Notes: a model not told the origin generated them from the letters alone. A stretch of DNA of 64,000 bases from Rhizobium sp. AC27/96 (GCF_001692325.1 NZ_LXKN01000018.1:1-64000); one strand, 5' to 3'. Numbered from the stretch's first letter, positions 33,158 to 42,733 are shown. Made by a program: numbers and translations.

Positions 33158-34495
33158 TCATCGCAACACGGCAGCATTTGCCCCATCTTTGAAGGGGTAG
33201 GGCAGGCCGTAACGGTCCCGAATTGTCTTGCCTTCATAGGCCGTCCTGTAGACGCCTCGCTCCTGAAGGATCGGGATGACCTTGTCGACAAACTCCTCGA
33301 TATCATCAGGCGCGCGCGGTGGCTGCAGCGTGTAGCCGTCGACCGTACCATCGGCCCAGAGATCGATAATGGCATCGGCGACCTCATCAGGCGTGCCCAG
33401 CACCAGCCGGTGATGGCCTTCGGAACGGCGCACGGCCTGACGCGCCGTTAGCTTTTCATGAGCGAGTAGATCGGACAGGCCGAGGCCCATTCCGACAGCC
33501 TGGATGCGGTTGGGATCGGGGATGAAACGTTCGGCCTCCAGAACGGCGTCGGGATCGAAATCATGCGGATCGATGCCGTTGTCTTTGACAAAGCGGGCGA
33601 GCAGTCCCTCTTCCGAGCCCGCTCCGCTGAAAAGCTCGTGCTTGCGCAGCGCCTCGGCCCGCGTTTCCCCCAGGATTGCGACAAGACCCGGGACGATACG
33701 GATCCCGGCGGGATCTCGTCCAAGCTCGGTGGCGCGATTTTTGACTTTCTTGCCGAAAGCCTGGCCTGCTGCGCGCGAGAGAATGTTGCAATAGATGATC
33801 TCGCCATGCCGGGCGGCAAGTTCGATGCCGCCTTCGGAAGCACCTGCCTGCGCGATGACGGGATGGCCCTGAGGGCCGACCGGGACATTGAGTGGTCCCT
33901 TCACCGTGAAATAGTCACCCGCATGGTCGATTGCCTGTGCGCTTGCCGCATCCCAGAAGCGGTTTTCGGGGATATCGCCTTCGCGTGCAGGGTCCCAGCT
34001 CGACCAGAGCTGTTTGGCGACATCGAGGAATTCGGATGCTTTCGCATAGCGCTCATTGCGCGGCGGCAATGGCTCTGCTCCGAAGTTGGCGGCGACATTA
34101 GGGTTGAAGGACGAGACGATGTTGATGATCAGACGACCGCCGGAAATGATGTCCGTCGACTGGGTGCGCCGGGCAAGGTTATAGGGCGAATTATAGGTGG
34201 ATGACATGGTTGCGACGAAACCGATGTCGGGCACTTGCGCGGCCAGGGCCGTGCACAGGATCAGGGGATCGATCGTGTGGAAGGGGCGACCGTTCGGGTC
34301 GGTCATCAATGCGGGGTGGTCCGAGAAGAACACCGCGTCGAACAACCCTTTGTGCGCCAGCTGGGTCAGCCGCCGATAATAGCCGGGATCGTTGATGTCA
34401 TGCCGGGTGCCGGTGCGATACCGCCAGGCATTGCCGAGATATCCTGTTGTGTTGATGCCGACATTGAGATTGAGCTGTCGTTTCGAAGTTGTCAT
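33158..34495 (-). CDS. LLM flavin-dependent monooxygenase (NtaA/DszA-type)
   Basis: A 445-residue luciferase-like monooxygenase. Landmarks are RQLNLNVGINTTGYL, FDAVFFSDHPAL, GFVATMSSTYNSPYNLARR, SGGRLIINIVSS, RYAKASEFLDV, GHPVIAQAGASEGG and C-terminal GVYRTAYEGKTIRDR. These enzymes use reduced FMN and O2 to oxidise amines, sulfones or similar substrates. I use the ATG at 34495; another in-frame ATG at 34543 nearly abuts regulatory site C. It is convergent with the FAD protein gene and divergent from a binding-protein gene. Confidence 0.88.
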   Translation of the reverse strand: MTTSKRQLNLNVGINTTGYLGNAWRYRTGTRHDINDPGYYRRLTQLAHKGLFDAVFFSDHPALMTDPNGRPFHTIDPLILCTALAAQVPDIGFVATMSSTYNSPYNLARRTQSTDIISGGRLIINIVSSFNPNVAANFGAEPLPPRNERYAKASEFLDVAKQLWSSWDPAREGDIPENRFWDAASAQAIDHAGDYFTVKGPLNVPVGPQGHPVIAQAGASEGGIELAARHGEIIYCNILSRAAGQAFGKKVKNRATELGRDPAGIRIVPGLVAILGETRAEALRKHELFSGAGSEEGLLARFVKDNGIDPHDFDPDAVLEAERFIPDPNRIQAVGMGLGLSDLLAHEKLTARQAVRRSEGHHRLVLGTPDEVADAIIDLWADGTVDGYTLQPPRAPDDIEEFVDKVIPILQERGVYRTAYEGKTIRDRYGLPYPFKDGANAAVLR

Positions 34496-34546
34496 GCGGC
34501 TGGGCTTTCGTTCTGGAAGGCCATGCACGCTAGTTCGTAACATCAA

Positions 34547-34569
34547 TTCCCTACAGAATTTATAGACTA
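34547..34569. promoter_or_regulatory. Sulfur-region inverted repeat, site C
   Basis: TTCCCTA-CAGAATTTA-TAGACTA has one perfect arm and a degenerate one. It lies 52 bases before the leftward LLM start and 219 before the rightward binding-protein gene, so it could serve either side. The remaining spacer to 34787 shows nothing else. Confidence 0.6.
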
Positions 34570-34787
34570 ATATTGCCGGAGCAGAAGGAATTAACTTCCA
34601 GCCTTTCGATGGGAGGGAGCATGGCGCGGAGCCCTTCCGGCCTTCATGCAAATATCTTGCACCGCGCGAAGCATTACTTTCGCTATGCGCGAGAAAAACT
34701 GCCTTTGGATTTCGGATTTTCCCAAGAATCCTGCAGGGAATGGGACGCTGCGCCCAAAGCCCACGCCAATCCATCGGAGCAAAGCCT

Positions 34788-36386
34788 ATGTCGATCAATC
34801 GCCGCCAATTCCACCAATTGCTGCTGCTCGGGGGCGCCGGTCTGGCGTTCGGCATTCCGCAACGCGCCGATGCTGCAGACATGCCGGTCAGTGGCGGAAC
34901 CCTGAATTGGGCCTATTACCCCGACCCCACCGCGCTGATTGCCATCAACACCTCTTCAGGCACAGGCCAGGCGATCGGGCCGAAGGTGAATGAGGGGCTG
35001 CTTGATTTCGACTATGATCTCAATCCCACTCCGCTCCTGGCAACATCGTGGTCTGCAAGCACCGATGGCCTTCGCTATACGTTCGCGCTCCGCAAAGGCG
35101 TCAAATGGCATGATGGCAAGGATTTCACCTCTGAGGATGTCAAGTTCACGATTTTCCGCCTGAAGGAAGCGCATCCGCGTGGGCGCATCACCTATCAGAA
35201 CGTCACCGCTGTCGAGACACCCGATCCACTGACGGCCGTCATCGTGCTTTCCAAGCCGGCGCCCTATCTGATCTCGGCGCTCGGCAGTTCGGAATCGCCG
35301 ATCGTGCCGAAACATGTCTACGAGACCTTCAAGCCGACCGAGCAACCGACCCTCGCGCAGACGATCGGCACAGGTCCATTCATTCTCAAGGAATGGGTGC
35401 CCGGCAGCCATCTGATCTTCGATCGAAACCCGGATTACTGGGATGCTCCGAAGCCCTATCTCGACCGCGTCGTCCTGCGGGTCATTCTCGATCCGGCGGC
35501 GAGGGCGGCTGCACTGGAGACCGGCGAAATCGACATCGGGGCGAACCCGGTTCCTCTATCGGACATCGAGAGATTGAAGGCCAATGCCAATCTCGTCGTC
35601 GATACCACGACCTATGCCTATTCGGGGCCGCAGCAGCAGCTGTTCTTCAACTACGAGAACGAGATCCTGACGAAGAAGGATGTGCGTCTCGCCATCGCCC
35701 ATGCCATCGATCTGCAGAAGCTCGTCGACATCGCCCTCTTCGGCTATGGCCAGGTCTCGCCAAGCCCGATCAGCACCGCCCTTCCGAAATGGTACGATCC
35801 GAGCATCAAGGCGCGCGAACCAGATCCCAAGCTTGCCAACAAGCTTCTGGACGATGCCGGCTATCCGCGCGGTGCCAACGGAACGCGCTTCAAGCTACGG
35901 CTCGCCTATAATTCGTTCCTGCAGCCTTCCTATGCCGATTTCATCAAGCAGTCGCTTGCCGTTGTCGGCATCGATGCCGAAATCCTGAAGCTCGATCTCG
36001 CAACCTTCCTGAAGACTGTCTACACCGATCGTGCCTGGGATCTGGTCATCGAATCCCTCTCCAACACCTTTGACCCGACGCTCGGGGTACAGCGCGCCTA
36101 TTGGTCGAAGAACTTCAAGATCGGCCTGGTATTCTCCAATGCCAGCCATTACGCGAACCCGGAGGTCGACGCGCTGCTGGAGGCGGCCGCCACCGAGCCG
36201 GATGAAGCCAAGCGTCGCGAGATTTGGTACAAATTCCAGCATATCATCCACGACGACGTCGTGTCGGTTGACCTAGTCGCGGCAGGCGCGCAGATCGTCG
36301 CCAACAAGCGTGTGAAGAATTTTGCGCCGGGTGCGCAGGGGATCAACAACAGCTTCGGACAGATATGGCTTAGCCCGAGCGCCTAA
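34788..36386 (+). CDS. Family-5 (Dpp/Opp-type) ABC substrate-binding protein 1
   Basis: A 532-residue periplasmic protein with a twin-arginine-like signal (INRRQFHQLLLLGGAGLAFG) and SBP_bac_5 landmarks (ATSWSASTDGLRYTFALRKG, VKWHDGKDFTSEDVKF, GTGPFILKEWVPGSHLIFDR, NPDYWDAPKPYLDRVVLR). It resembles the proteins at 39851 and 49499. No membrane components are adjacent, so it may share the DppBCDF-like set at 41.7-45.6 kb. The ATG at 34788 is fixed by the signal peptide. Confidence 0.9.
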   Translation: MSINRRQFHQLLLLGGAGLAFGIPQRADAADMPVSGGTLNWAYYPDPTALIAINTSSGTGQAIGPKVNEGLLDFDYDLNPTPLLATSWSASTDGLRYTFALRKGVKWHDGKDFTSEDVKFTIFRLKEAHPRGRITYQNVTAVETPDPLTAVIVLSKPAPYLISALGSSESPIVPKHVYETFKPTEQPTLAQTIGTGPFILKEWVPGSHLIFDRNPDYWDAPKPYLDRVVLRVILDPAARAAALETGEIDIGANPVPLSDIERLKANANLVVDTTTYAYSGPQQQLFFNYENEILTKKDVRLAIAHAIDLQKLVDIALFGYGQVSPSPISTALPKWYDPSIKAREPDPKLANKLLDDAGYPRGANGTRFKLRLAYNSFLQPSYADFIKQSLAVVGIDAEILKLDLATFLKTVYTDRAWDLVIESLSNTFDPTLGVQRAYWSKNFKIGLVFSNASHYANPEVDALLEAAATEPDEAKRREIWYKFQHIIHDDVVSVDLVAAGAQIVANKRVKNFAPGAQGINNSFGQIWLSPSA

Positions 36387-36395
36387 GCGGTGGAA

Positions 36396-37556
36396 CTAGG
36401 AGCCGGCTACGTTCAGCCGGCTCAACGCATTCCTCGCCGCGATCGTGCGGATCATGTGACTTTGTGGGGCATGGGAGCGGGCGGTGATCGCATCGCGATG
36501 ATGGCGCTCGAGCTGGAAGTCTCGATTGAGGCCTGGATTGCCGGCAAGATCGAGCGCCAGACTGGTGATGGCAACGGCATTGTCGATTACCACATGACGC
36601 ACGTTCATGCCGTCCATTCCCACCGGCCTGCCGGCATCGACATCCTCTCCGAGCGATCGCAGCAACCGCGCATTGGTCGCTAGCCGCACCTCTATGTCGC
36701 CAAGCCCATCCTGGATGCGCGGCACCGTGGCAATGGGTGCACCAAGGCTGGCTGGCGCGTGATGGCTGACGAAGCTGATCAGACGGTCGCGCGCCGACCT
36801 CGCCACGCCGTGATAGACGGCGCCGATCAGGCCGAAGAAGAAGGCGGTCGCATGCTCGTCGCGCCGGATCGGCTCGCTCGCCGGTTGCGCTTCGATGAGG
36901 TCATCCAACGGGATCGACACGTCATCGAGGATGATATCATCGCTAGCAGTGGCATGCATGCCAGCGGCGTTCCAGCTCTTCTGAACGCGAAGCCCCGGAG
37001 CGTCCGTTGGCACCAGAAACGAAGCGCGGCGCGGCTGTTCTTCGTCGGTCAGGGCGAGAAGTGATACCCACTTCAAGACGGGGATACCGGTGACGTAGCT
37101 CTTATGGCCTGAGATGCGCCAGCGATGGCCATCGCGGCGCGCGATCGTTTCGGGGAGGGCGCCATGGGCAGGGGAGCCGATACGCGGCTCGGCCTGCGCA
37201 TTGTTGATCAGCGCGACCCCGCGCTGGTTGGCTGAAAGCACTCTTTGCGCAAGATGCGCGGGCCATTCGCCGAAGCGCCGGATGGTAAAATGCGAGTTGT
37301 AGTGCATGGCAAGGACGAGCGCGGTCGAGGGCTCACCGCGGGCGATCTCGCTGATAACGGCCTGGGCTGCGGTCAGGCCCTCGCCAAGCCCGCCGTATTC
37401 CCGTGCGCTCACCAGTCCCAAAAGACCGGCCTCGAAAAGCCTGTCGAAGTTTTCGAACGGAAATTCACCGGTCTCATCGTGATGGGCGGCTGTCGTTGAA
37501 AAATCCTCGGCAAGGCACCTCGCCCTGCCGATCACATGATGAAACTCTTCGGTCAT
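36396..37556 (-). CDS. SfnB/DszC-type flavoprotein monooxygenase (acyl-CoA dehydrogenase fold)
   Basis: A 386-residue acyl-CoA-dehydrogenase-fold protein (FENFDRLFEAGLLGLVSAREYGG, WRISGHKSYVTGIPVL, and a C-terminal helical domain). In sulfur clusters this subfamily (SfnB, DszC) are reduced-flavin monooxygenases that oxidise sulfides to sulfoxides and sulfones, not dehydrogenases. The C-terminal histidine-rich segment is ERHHRDAITARSHAP, which differs from the HTLHNP form of the paralogues at 54652 and 57604, so its substrate may differ. Last gene of the leftward operon with the SfnG-like and DszB-like genes. Confidence 0.85.
   Translation of the reverse strand: MTEEFHHVIGRARCLAEDFSTTAAHHDETGEFPFENFDRLFEAGLLGLVSAREYGGLGEGLTAAQAVISEIARGEPSTALVLAMHYNSHFTIRRFGEWPAHLAQRVLSANQRGVALINNAQAEPRIGSPAHGALPETIARRDGHRWRISGHKSYVTGIPVLKWVSLLALTDEEQPRRASFLVPTDAPGLRVQKSWNAAGMHATASDDIILDDVSIPLDDLIEAQPASEPIRRDEHATAFFFGLIGAVYHGVARSARDRLISFVSHHAPASLGAPIATVPRIQDGLGDIEVRLATNARLLRSLGEDVDAGRPVGMDGMNVRHVVIDNAVAITSLALDLAGNPGLNRDFQLERHHRDAITARSHAPQSHMIRTIAARNALSRLNVAGS
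36400..36423 (+). terminator. Hairpin between convergent genes
   Basis: GAGCCGGCT-ACGTTC-AGCCGGCTC, a 9-bp perfect stem that lies partly inside the 3' end of the leftward flavoprotein gene. It can stop the rightward binding-protein transcript. No T-run follows. Confidence 0.5.
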
Positions 37557-37576
37557 ATCGGTCGTGTCGCCTCTCG

Positions 37577-38614
37577 TCAGGCGACTGCGCGAGCCGCAAA
37601 GCCATCGATATGCCGGCGGTCCACCCAATCCGCGATGTCGAAATCCGCGGCCAGAAAGCCGAAGTCGCGCAGGAAGTTCTTGTAGTGCTCCACGGCGTCG
37701 ACAAGCGCCGGCTCCAGTCCAAGGCCCAGATGTCGATGAACCTCCGGGCCATTGGCGGCAAGAACCTGCTCTTCTGTCGCGCCGGATTCGCGCGCCACGA
37801 AACGTCGGGTTTCTTCGGGATGAGCCTGCGCCCAGGCGCTCGCCTTGAAGATCGCCTCGATGAGCTTGCGAACGAGATCGGGACGCTCCTCGGCAAGCAG
37901 TTCATCCACGGTCAGCACGCGCGGTGAGCCGGAATTGATGCGGATCTTCGGATCGGGATGAAAGCCGAACTCGGCAACCTGAACGGCGCCGATGAGATTG
38001 GCGACATTGATGCCAGCCGTTCCCTTGACGTAAATCGCATCCACCTCGCCACGCAGAAGAGCGGCAATCTCCTCGCCGTAGGCCTGCCGTCGTTTCAGGC
38101 CGAAGAGCGATGGTCCCTCCTGGCTCGCAAGCACGGAATCGGCAAGCGCTATCTCGACGACCTCCACGTCCGTCTGAGACAGGCCTTCGAGCGATAGCGC
38201 CGAGATCAGGCCTTTCAGCGCGGTTGCGCGCATGAAATCGACGATCCCTTCCGGACGGCGAGCGATGCCGAAGCGGCGGCCTTTCAGGTCCTTCGTCGTC
38301 TTGATCCCGGTTTCGGGCAGGGTGATGATTGCCTGAAACTCGTCCGTCCAGGTGATGCCGACAAGGCGCGTGCGGCGGCCTTCCGAGCGGGCGCGAATGG
38401 GTGGCACGTTACCGCCATGGCGGAAGGACCAGTCGAGCGTATGGTTGAAATGGCTCTGGCGGATATTGCGGTCGGGTGAATCGATGATCGATTTCAACGT
38501 CACACCCTCGGCGCGGAAGCCCTCTTCGAGATAGCCGAGCTGAGCCGCGAGACCGACGGGTGTCGGCACAGGGCAGCGTGTGTACCAGATTTCGGAAATG
38601 GCATTGCTGGTCAT
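37577..38614 (-). CDS. DszB-like sulfinate desulfinase
   Basis: A 345-residue protein with the fold of sulfonate-binding proteins but no signal peptide, so cytoplasmic. It aligns with DszB (2'-hydroxybiphenyl-2-sulfinate desulfinase): WYTRCPVP matches the DszB nucleophile segment SNCPVP (Cys14 for Cys27). His55 (QSHFNHT) and Arg65 (FRHGGNVPPI) match DszB His60 and Arg70 with the same 10-residue spacing, followed by RTRLVGITW. All three catalytic residues are thus present. It should release sulfite from an organic sulfinate. Genes for SfnG-like and DszC-like oxygenases flank it closely on both sides. An SsuA-type binding protein is the alternative; the lack of a signal peptide argues against it. 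Confidence 0.8.
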   Translation of the reverse strand: MTSNAISEIWYTRCPVPTPVGLAAQLGYLEEGFRAEGVTLKSIIDSPDRNIRQSHFNHTLDWSFRHGGNVPPIRARSEGRRTRLVGITWTDEFQAIITLPETGIKTTKDLKGRRFGIARRPEGIVDFMRATALKGLISALSLEGLSQTDVEVVEIALADSVLASQEGPSLFGLKRRQAYGEEIAALLRGEVDAIYVKGTAGINVANLIGAVQVAEFGFHPDPKIRINSGSPRVLTVDELLAEERPDLVRKLIEAIFKASAWAQAHPEETRRFVARESGATEEQVLAANGPEVHRHLGLGLEPALVDAVEHYKNFLRDFGFLAADFDIADWVDRRHIDGFAARAVA

Positions 38615-38625
38615 AATCGTCCCTT

Positions 38626-39807
38626 TCAGTTGCGCAAGCCGGCCTGTTTCATCAGCGGCAGCACGTCGCTGCCGAAGAATTCCAGATCGTCGCGGAAATC
38701 GAAGAAGCTGAGCTGAAGGCCGTCGACGCCGGCGGCTTTCAATTTGACGAATTGATCGACCACCTGCTCCGGCGAGCCGATGACGCGGATATTGCCGCCG
38801 ATGAAGCGATAGGGGTCTTGCGTGTCGCGGCCCTTCCAGGCGTGCGCATCGGAGCTTAACGACTGGAAACCCTGCGGCGAGCGCTGGTCACCATGAGCAA
38901 CGATGCGGTCGGCCAGTTCCCAGGCCTCCTTCTCGGTTGGCCGACAGATGACCATCGGGTTCAGGAGCGTGCGCACAGTGCGGCCGATATCGGTGGCTGC
39001 ATCCTTCACTCTCTTCGTGTGGGCGGGCAGGGAGGCAAGCGCGCTGTCGATATCGGCGCCCGTCGGGCTGGTGATGAAGACGATGTCCGAATAGCGGGCG
39101 GCAAAGGCGATGCCGGCATCCGAGCCGGTGGCGTTCACCAGGATAGGCCTGCCGAAATTCGGCTTCGGCGTGACAAAGCCGCCGCCGAGTTTCCAGCTGC
39201 TCTGACCTTCGAAGGAGTAATTTTCGCTATCACCCCACAGGCGCTGCACGACTTCGAGGAATTCCGCCGCCAGCTCATAGCGCTTGTCATGCTCGATGCG
39301 CGGCCAGCCGAACATTTCGTGTTCGACGGCCCTATGGCCGGTGACGACATTGATGCCCCAGCGGCCGCCGGTGATGTGATCGAGGGTGGCGCCGAACTTG
39401 GCAAGGTGCAGCGGGTGCCATGGCCCATAAAGGACATGCATGGTCGAAATCAGCATGATCTTCTTCGTGAGGCCCGCAAGGGCGGCCGTCGAGACGAAAC
39501 TATCGAGCGCCTGTCCATCGAACACGCCACCGTAGCCGCCCTTCGGGAGCCATTGCGACAGCGCGAAGACCAGATCGAAGCCCAGCTCTTCCGCTCGCAA
39601 GGTCAGCGCCTTGTTGTAGTCGAAGCGCCAGTCGGTCGAGCGTTCAAGCGTCGACTGCGTCCAGCCGCCGGCCTGGATCGGCAGAAACAGGCCGAGCAGA
39701 ACCGGTTGCGTCGCCAGAGCCTGCGACAGAGGACTGTCCGGAAAATCCGTCGGTGCGGGAAATTTCGGAAGCCCGACGATGGAGCCGGGCGCGTGTTGGA
39801 TGGACAT
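38626..39807 (-). CDS. LLM flavin-dependent monooxygenase (SfnG/SsuD-type)
   Basis: A 393-residue LLM oxygenase with STLERSTDWRFDYNKALTLRAEELGFD, ALSQWLPKGGYGG, MHVLYGPWHPLHLAKFGATLDHITGGRWGINVVTGH and HDKRYELAAEFLEV. These features are close to FMNH2-dependent dimethylsulfone and alkanesulfonate monooxygenases. It should convert a sulfone to a sulfinate or a sulfonate to sulfite. It begins the enzymatic part of the operon, eleven bases before the DszB-like gene. The ATG at 39807 lies before a conserved-looking leader of about 35 residues. Confidence 0.88.
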   Translation of the reverse strand: MSIQHAPGSIVGLPKFPAPTDFPDSPLSQALATQPVLLGLFLPIQAGGWTQSTLERSTDWRFDYNKALTLRAEELGFDLVFALSQWLPKGGYGGVFDGQALDSFVSTAALAGLTKKIMLISTMHVLYGPWHPLHLAKFGATLDHITGGRWGINVVTGHRAVEHEMFGWPRIEHDKRYELAAEFLEVVQRLWGDSENYSFEGQSSWKLGGGFVTPKPNFGRPILVNATGSDAGIAFAARYSDIVFITSPTGADIDSALASLPAHTKRVKDAATDIGRTVRTLLNPMVICRPTEKEAWELADRIVAHGDQRSPQGFQSLSSDAHAWKGRDTQDPYRFIGGNIRVIGSPEQVVDQFVKLKAAGVDGLQLSFFDFRDDLEFFGSDVLPLMKQAGLRN

Positions 39808-39850
39808 GGCGTTCGCTTGCTTTCGATGGTTCGAGCTTTGGCTGCTACCT

Positions 39851-41455
39851 TCAGGCGGAGGCGATATAGGCGTAGGCAAGGCTGCCGCCGACGCCCTCGC
39901 CACCCAGCGTGTGGTCGGCTATGCGCTTGTTGTAGATGGTCAATTCTGGCTGGCTGACGATGTCGATCGCCGGCAGATCCTCGACGAGGATCTGCTGGAT
40001 CTCGCGCCATTGCTCGACACGCTTATTGGGATCGACTTCGATGGCGGCGGCCTCGAGCAGGGCATCGACCTTCGGATTGCTGTAGGCCGATCCATTCGAA
40101 AACGGCACGCCGGGCTTGAAGTTCTTGCTCCAATAAAGCCGCTGCACGCCGACCGTCGGGTCGAAGAGATTGCTCATTCCCTCGTAGGCAAAATCAAAAT
40201 CGCGGTCGGTGTAGATGCGCTTGGTGTAGGTGGCGAAATCCTGGCTGCGCACGGTAACGTCGACGCCGACCTTGGCAAGCGCCTGGCGGATATATTCGGA
40301 GCCGCGGCTATAGGGTTCGCCGCTCGGCACGTAATCGAGACTGACGCGCAGGCGCACCCCATCCGAGCCGCGGGGATGGCCGGCTTCGTCGAGCAGCTTC
40401 TCGGCGGCGGCAAGATCGATTGGATAGGTCTTCAGATCGGCGACAAACCACTTCGTCAGATTGGGATTTATTGGCCCGGGGATCGGCTCGCCATAACCAT
40501 AGTTGATGGTATTTCGGATCACCTTCCGATCGATGATGTGTGCGAAGGCCTGCCGTACCCGGATGTCCTTGAAGACCGGGCGTTCCAGATTGAATTCGAT
40601 GCGGCTGACGCCGTTGGAATATTGGTAGCCGCGCGTTTCAAACGCCAGATTTGGCAGGTCCTTGAAACGTTCGAGATCGCTGAGAGGAACCGGTGTCGAC
40701 GGCGCCAGATCGATTTCACCCGTCTCGATCGCGATGGACCGTGCGGCCGCATCCGGGATGAAGCGGACGATCAGCTGGTCGAGATAGGGCCGAGGCTGGT
40801 CCCAATAGTCGGGGTTGCGCTCGTAGACAATATGGCTGCCACGCACCCATTCCTTGAACTTGAACGGACCGGTGCCGACGGGCGCCAGATTGACCGGATT
40901 TTCGGCAATCTTTGTGCCTTCGTAAAGATGGCGCGGCACGATCGGGGATTCGGATGCGGCCAGGGCCGTGATCAGATAAGGCGCGGGCTTGGAGAGAACC
41001 AGGATCGCGGTCAGCGGATCGGGCGTCTCGATGTCGACAAGATTGAGGAAGGTGTTGCGTCCGCGTGGATGCACCTCCTTGAGGGTCTTGATCGAAAAGG
41101 CGACGTCATCGGAGGTAAACGGTTTGCCGTCATGCCATTTGACGCCATCGCGTAACTTGAACGTATAGCGTAACCCATCGGCGCTCACGCTCCATTGTGT
41201 GGCGAGCAATGGCTGCGGATTGAGATCGAAATCATAGGTCAGCAGTCCTTCGGTCGTCTTGGGCGAGACATAGACCGAGTTGAATGCCGTATGGGCGATC
41301 GTCGTCAGGACCGGCGGCTCCGCCGAGAGAAGGAAGACAGCCGTGCCACCGCGGGCCGGGGCGGCAAATGCCGGCAGACCGGCTGCGATGGTCGCGCCGA
41401 AGGCTGCGGAAGCAAGCAGAAGATTGCGGCGGGTGATTGCCGGAAATTTTGTCAT
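39851..41455 (-). CDS. Family-5 ABC substrate-binding protein 2
   Basis: A 534-residue SBP_bac_5 protein with a twin-arginine signal (AITRRNLLLASAAFGATIAAG) cleaved near AFAAPARGG. It carries VKWHDGKPFTSDDVAFSIKTL, VGTGPFKFKEWVRGSHIVYER and NPDYWDQPRPYLDQLIVR, closely paralleling the proteins at 34788 and 49499. First gene of the leftward operon that encodes the SfnG-, DszB- and DszC-like enzymes, so it probably captures their substrate. The permease genes are divergent, immediately on the other side of the promoter region. Confidence 0.9.
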   Translation of the reverse strand: MTKFPAITRRNLLLASAAFGATIAAGLPAFAAPARGGTAVFLLSAEPPVLTTIAHTAFNSVYVSPKTTEGLLTYDFDLNPQPLLATQWSVSADGLRYTFKLRDGVKWHDGKPFTSDDVAFSIKTLKEVHPRGRNTFLNLVDIETPDPLTAILVLSKPAPYLITALAASESPIVPRHLYEGTKIAENPVNLAPVGTGPFKFKEWVRGSHIVYERNPDYWDQPRPYLDQLIVRFIPDAAARSIAIETGEIDLAPSTPVPLSDLERFKDLPNLAFETRGYQYSNGVSRIEFNLERPVFKDIRVRQAFAHIIDRKVIRNTINYGYGEPIPGPINPNLTKWFVADLKTYPIDLAAAEKLLDEAGHPRGSDGVRLRVSLDYVPSGEPYSRGSEYIRQALAKVGVDVTVRSQDFATYTKRIYTDRDFDFAYEGMSNLFDPTVGVQRLYWSKNFKPGVPFSNGSAYSNPKVDALLEAAAIEVDPNKRVEQWREIQQILVEDLPAIDIVSQPELTIYNKRIADHTLGGEGVGGSLAYAYIASA

Positions 41456-41670
41456 CTGGGTCTGGCCTTGCAAAATGGGACCATCTTTTTGCGTTGGCGG
41501 TGGTCCCTGGTTTTATCTTCCCGAAGAAGTGGATCCTGTAGGGTTTTTTGTCTCGTCTCACCGGCAAATTGGAAGATTGACCTAGATACCGGATATTATG
41601 CGGTAAAAATTGCTAAAACATACGACAGAAAAGACAGTTTCTGGAAATATTTACCAATACTGATTTGACA

Positions 41671-41693
41671 AAAGCTACAGATTTAGTCAACTA
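41671..41693. promoter_or_regulatory. Sulfur-region inverted repeat, site D
   Basis: AAAGCTA-CAGATTTAG-TCAACTA, sharing the ATTTAG spacer end with site A and CAGA with site C. It ends 51 bases before the DppB-like start. The rest of the divergent spacer 41456-41743 is AT-rich and shows no gene. Confidence 0.55.
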
Positions 41694-41743
41694 CTATTGC
41701 GATGCAGCGTCTACAAATTCCAAGGCGCCGCCCGGGAGTTGCG

Positions 41744-42733
41744 ATGTCAGCTTACAAGCGCATAGGACGAACGATACGGCGAACGGCCATTCAGGCGGTG
41801 CCGACCGTGCTTGGTATTGTCATCCTCAATTTCTTCCTGTTGAAGCTGGCGCCGGGCGACGCGGCGGATGTCATGGCGGCGGAGGCGGGGTCGGCGACCG
41901 TGGAGACGATGGCCGCGCTGAGAGAACGTTTCGGCCTCGACAATCCAATCCTGGTGCAGCTTGCAAACTATCTGAACAATCTCGCCCATTTCAGCCTGGG
42001 CTTTTCGCCACGCTACGGCATGCCGGTGGCAGATCTCATCGGACAGCGCCTGCCGGGCACGCTTACCCTGATGCTGGTCGCGCTGGCCATAGCCATCGTG
42101 GTCGGCCTTTTCCTTGGATCCCTGATGGCGGTCTTCGCCGGCCGACTGCCCGATCGGCTGATCTCCATCATCTCGCTGCTGTTCTATTCGATCCCGGGGT
42201 TCTGGATCGGCCTGATGCTGATCCTGCTCTTCTCCGTCAAGCTTGGCTGGCTGCCGAGCGGAGGCGACAGTACCATCGGCTCGCGGTTGACGGGTGTGCC
42301 GGCGCTTCTCGATCGCGTCCGCTACATGATCCTGCCGGCGACATCCCTGGCGCTGTTCTATCTCGCTATCTACGCGAGATTGACGCGTGCAGCGATGCTG
42401 GAAGTCAGGTCGCAGGATTTTGTGCGCACGGCGCGGGCCAAGGGCGTCTCTCCCTTCGTGCTGACAACGCGCCACATGCTGCGCAATGCGCTGGTCCCGA
42501 TCACCACCATGGCAGGCATGCATTTCGGCGGCATGCTGGGCGGCGCCGTCGTCGTGGAAACTGTCTATAGCTGGCCTGGTCTCGGGCGGCTTGCCTTCGA
42601 AGCGGTCATGGCCCGCGATTTCAGCGTCCTGCTTGGCATCCTGCTTCTCTCGTCGTTTCTCGTCATCATCGCCAATGCCGCGGTCGATCTTCTGCAGGCC
42701 TGGCTAGACCCCAGGATCGGAGCAAGCCGATGA
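41744..42733 (+). CDS. DppB-like ABC permease
   Basis: A 329-residue inner-membrane protein with six hydrophobic helices and DppB features: VLGIVILNFFLLKLAPGD, RFGLDNPILVQLANYL, coupling loop VRTARAKGVSPFVLTTRHMLRNALVP and VVVETVYSWPGLGRLAFEA. GGGAG precedes the ATG at 41744. It overlaps the next gene by ATGA. The transported substrate is likely a sulfur-containing peptide or organosulfur compound, by context only. Confidence 0.9.
   Translation: MSAYKRIGRTIRRTAIQAVPTVLGIVILNFFLLKLAPGDAADVMAAEAGSATVETMAALRERFGLDNPILVQLANYLNNLAHFSLGFSPRYGMPVADLIGQRLPGTLTLMLVALAIAIVVGLFLGSLMAVFAGRLPDRLISIISLLFYSIPGFWIGLMLILLFSVKLGWLPSGGDSTIGSRLTGVPALLDRVRYMILPATSLALFYLAIYARLTRAAMLEVRSQDFVRTARAKGVSPFVLTTRHMLRNALVPITTMAGMHFGGMLGGAVVVETVYSWPGLGRLAFEAVMARDFSVLLGILLLSSFLVIIANAAVDLLQAWLDPRIGASR

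Noticed and set aside
41456..41670. A second copy of the sulfur-region repeat in the same divergent spacer
   Set aside because: AT-rich stretches near 41580-41610 have single CTA or TAG pieces but not both arms at the 9-base spacing.
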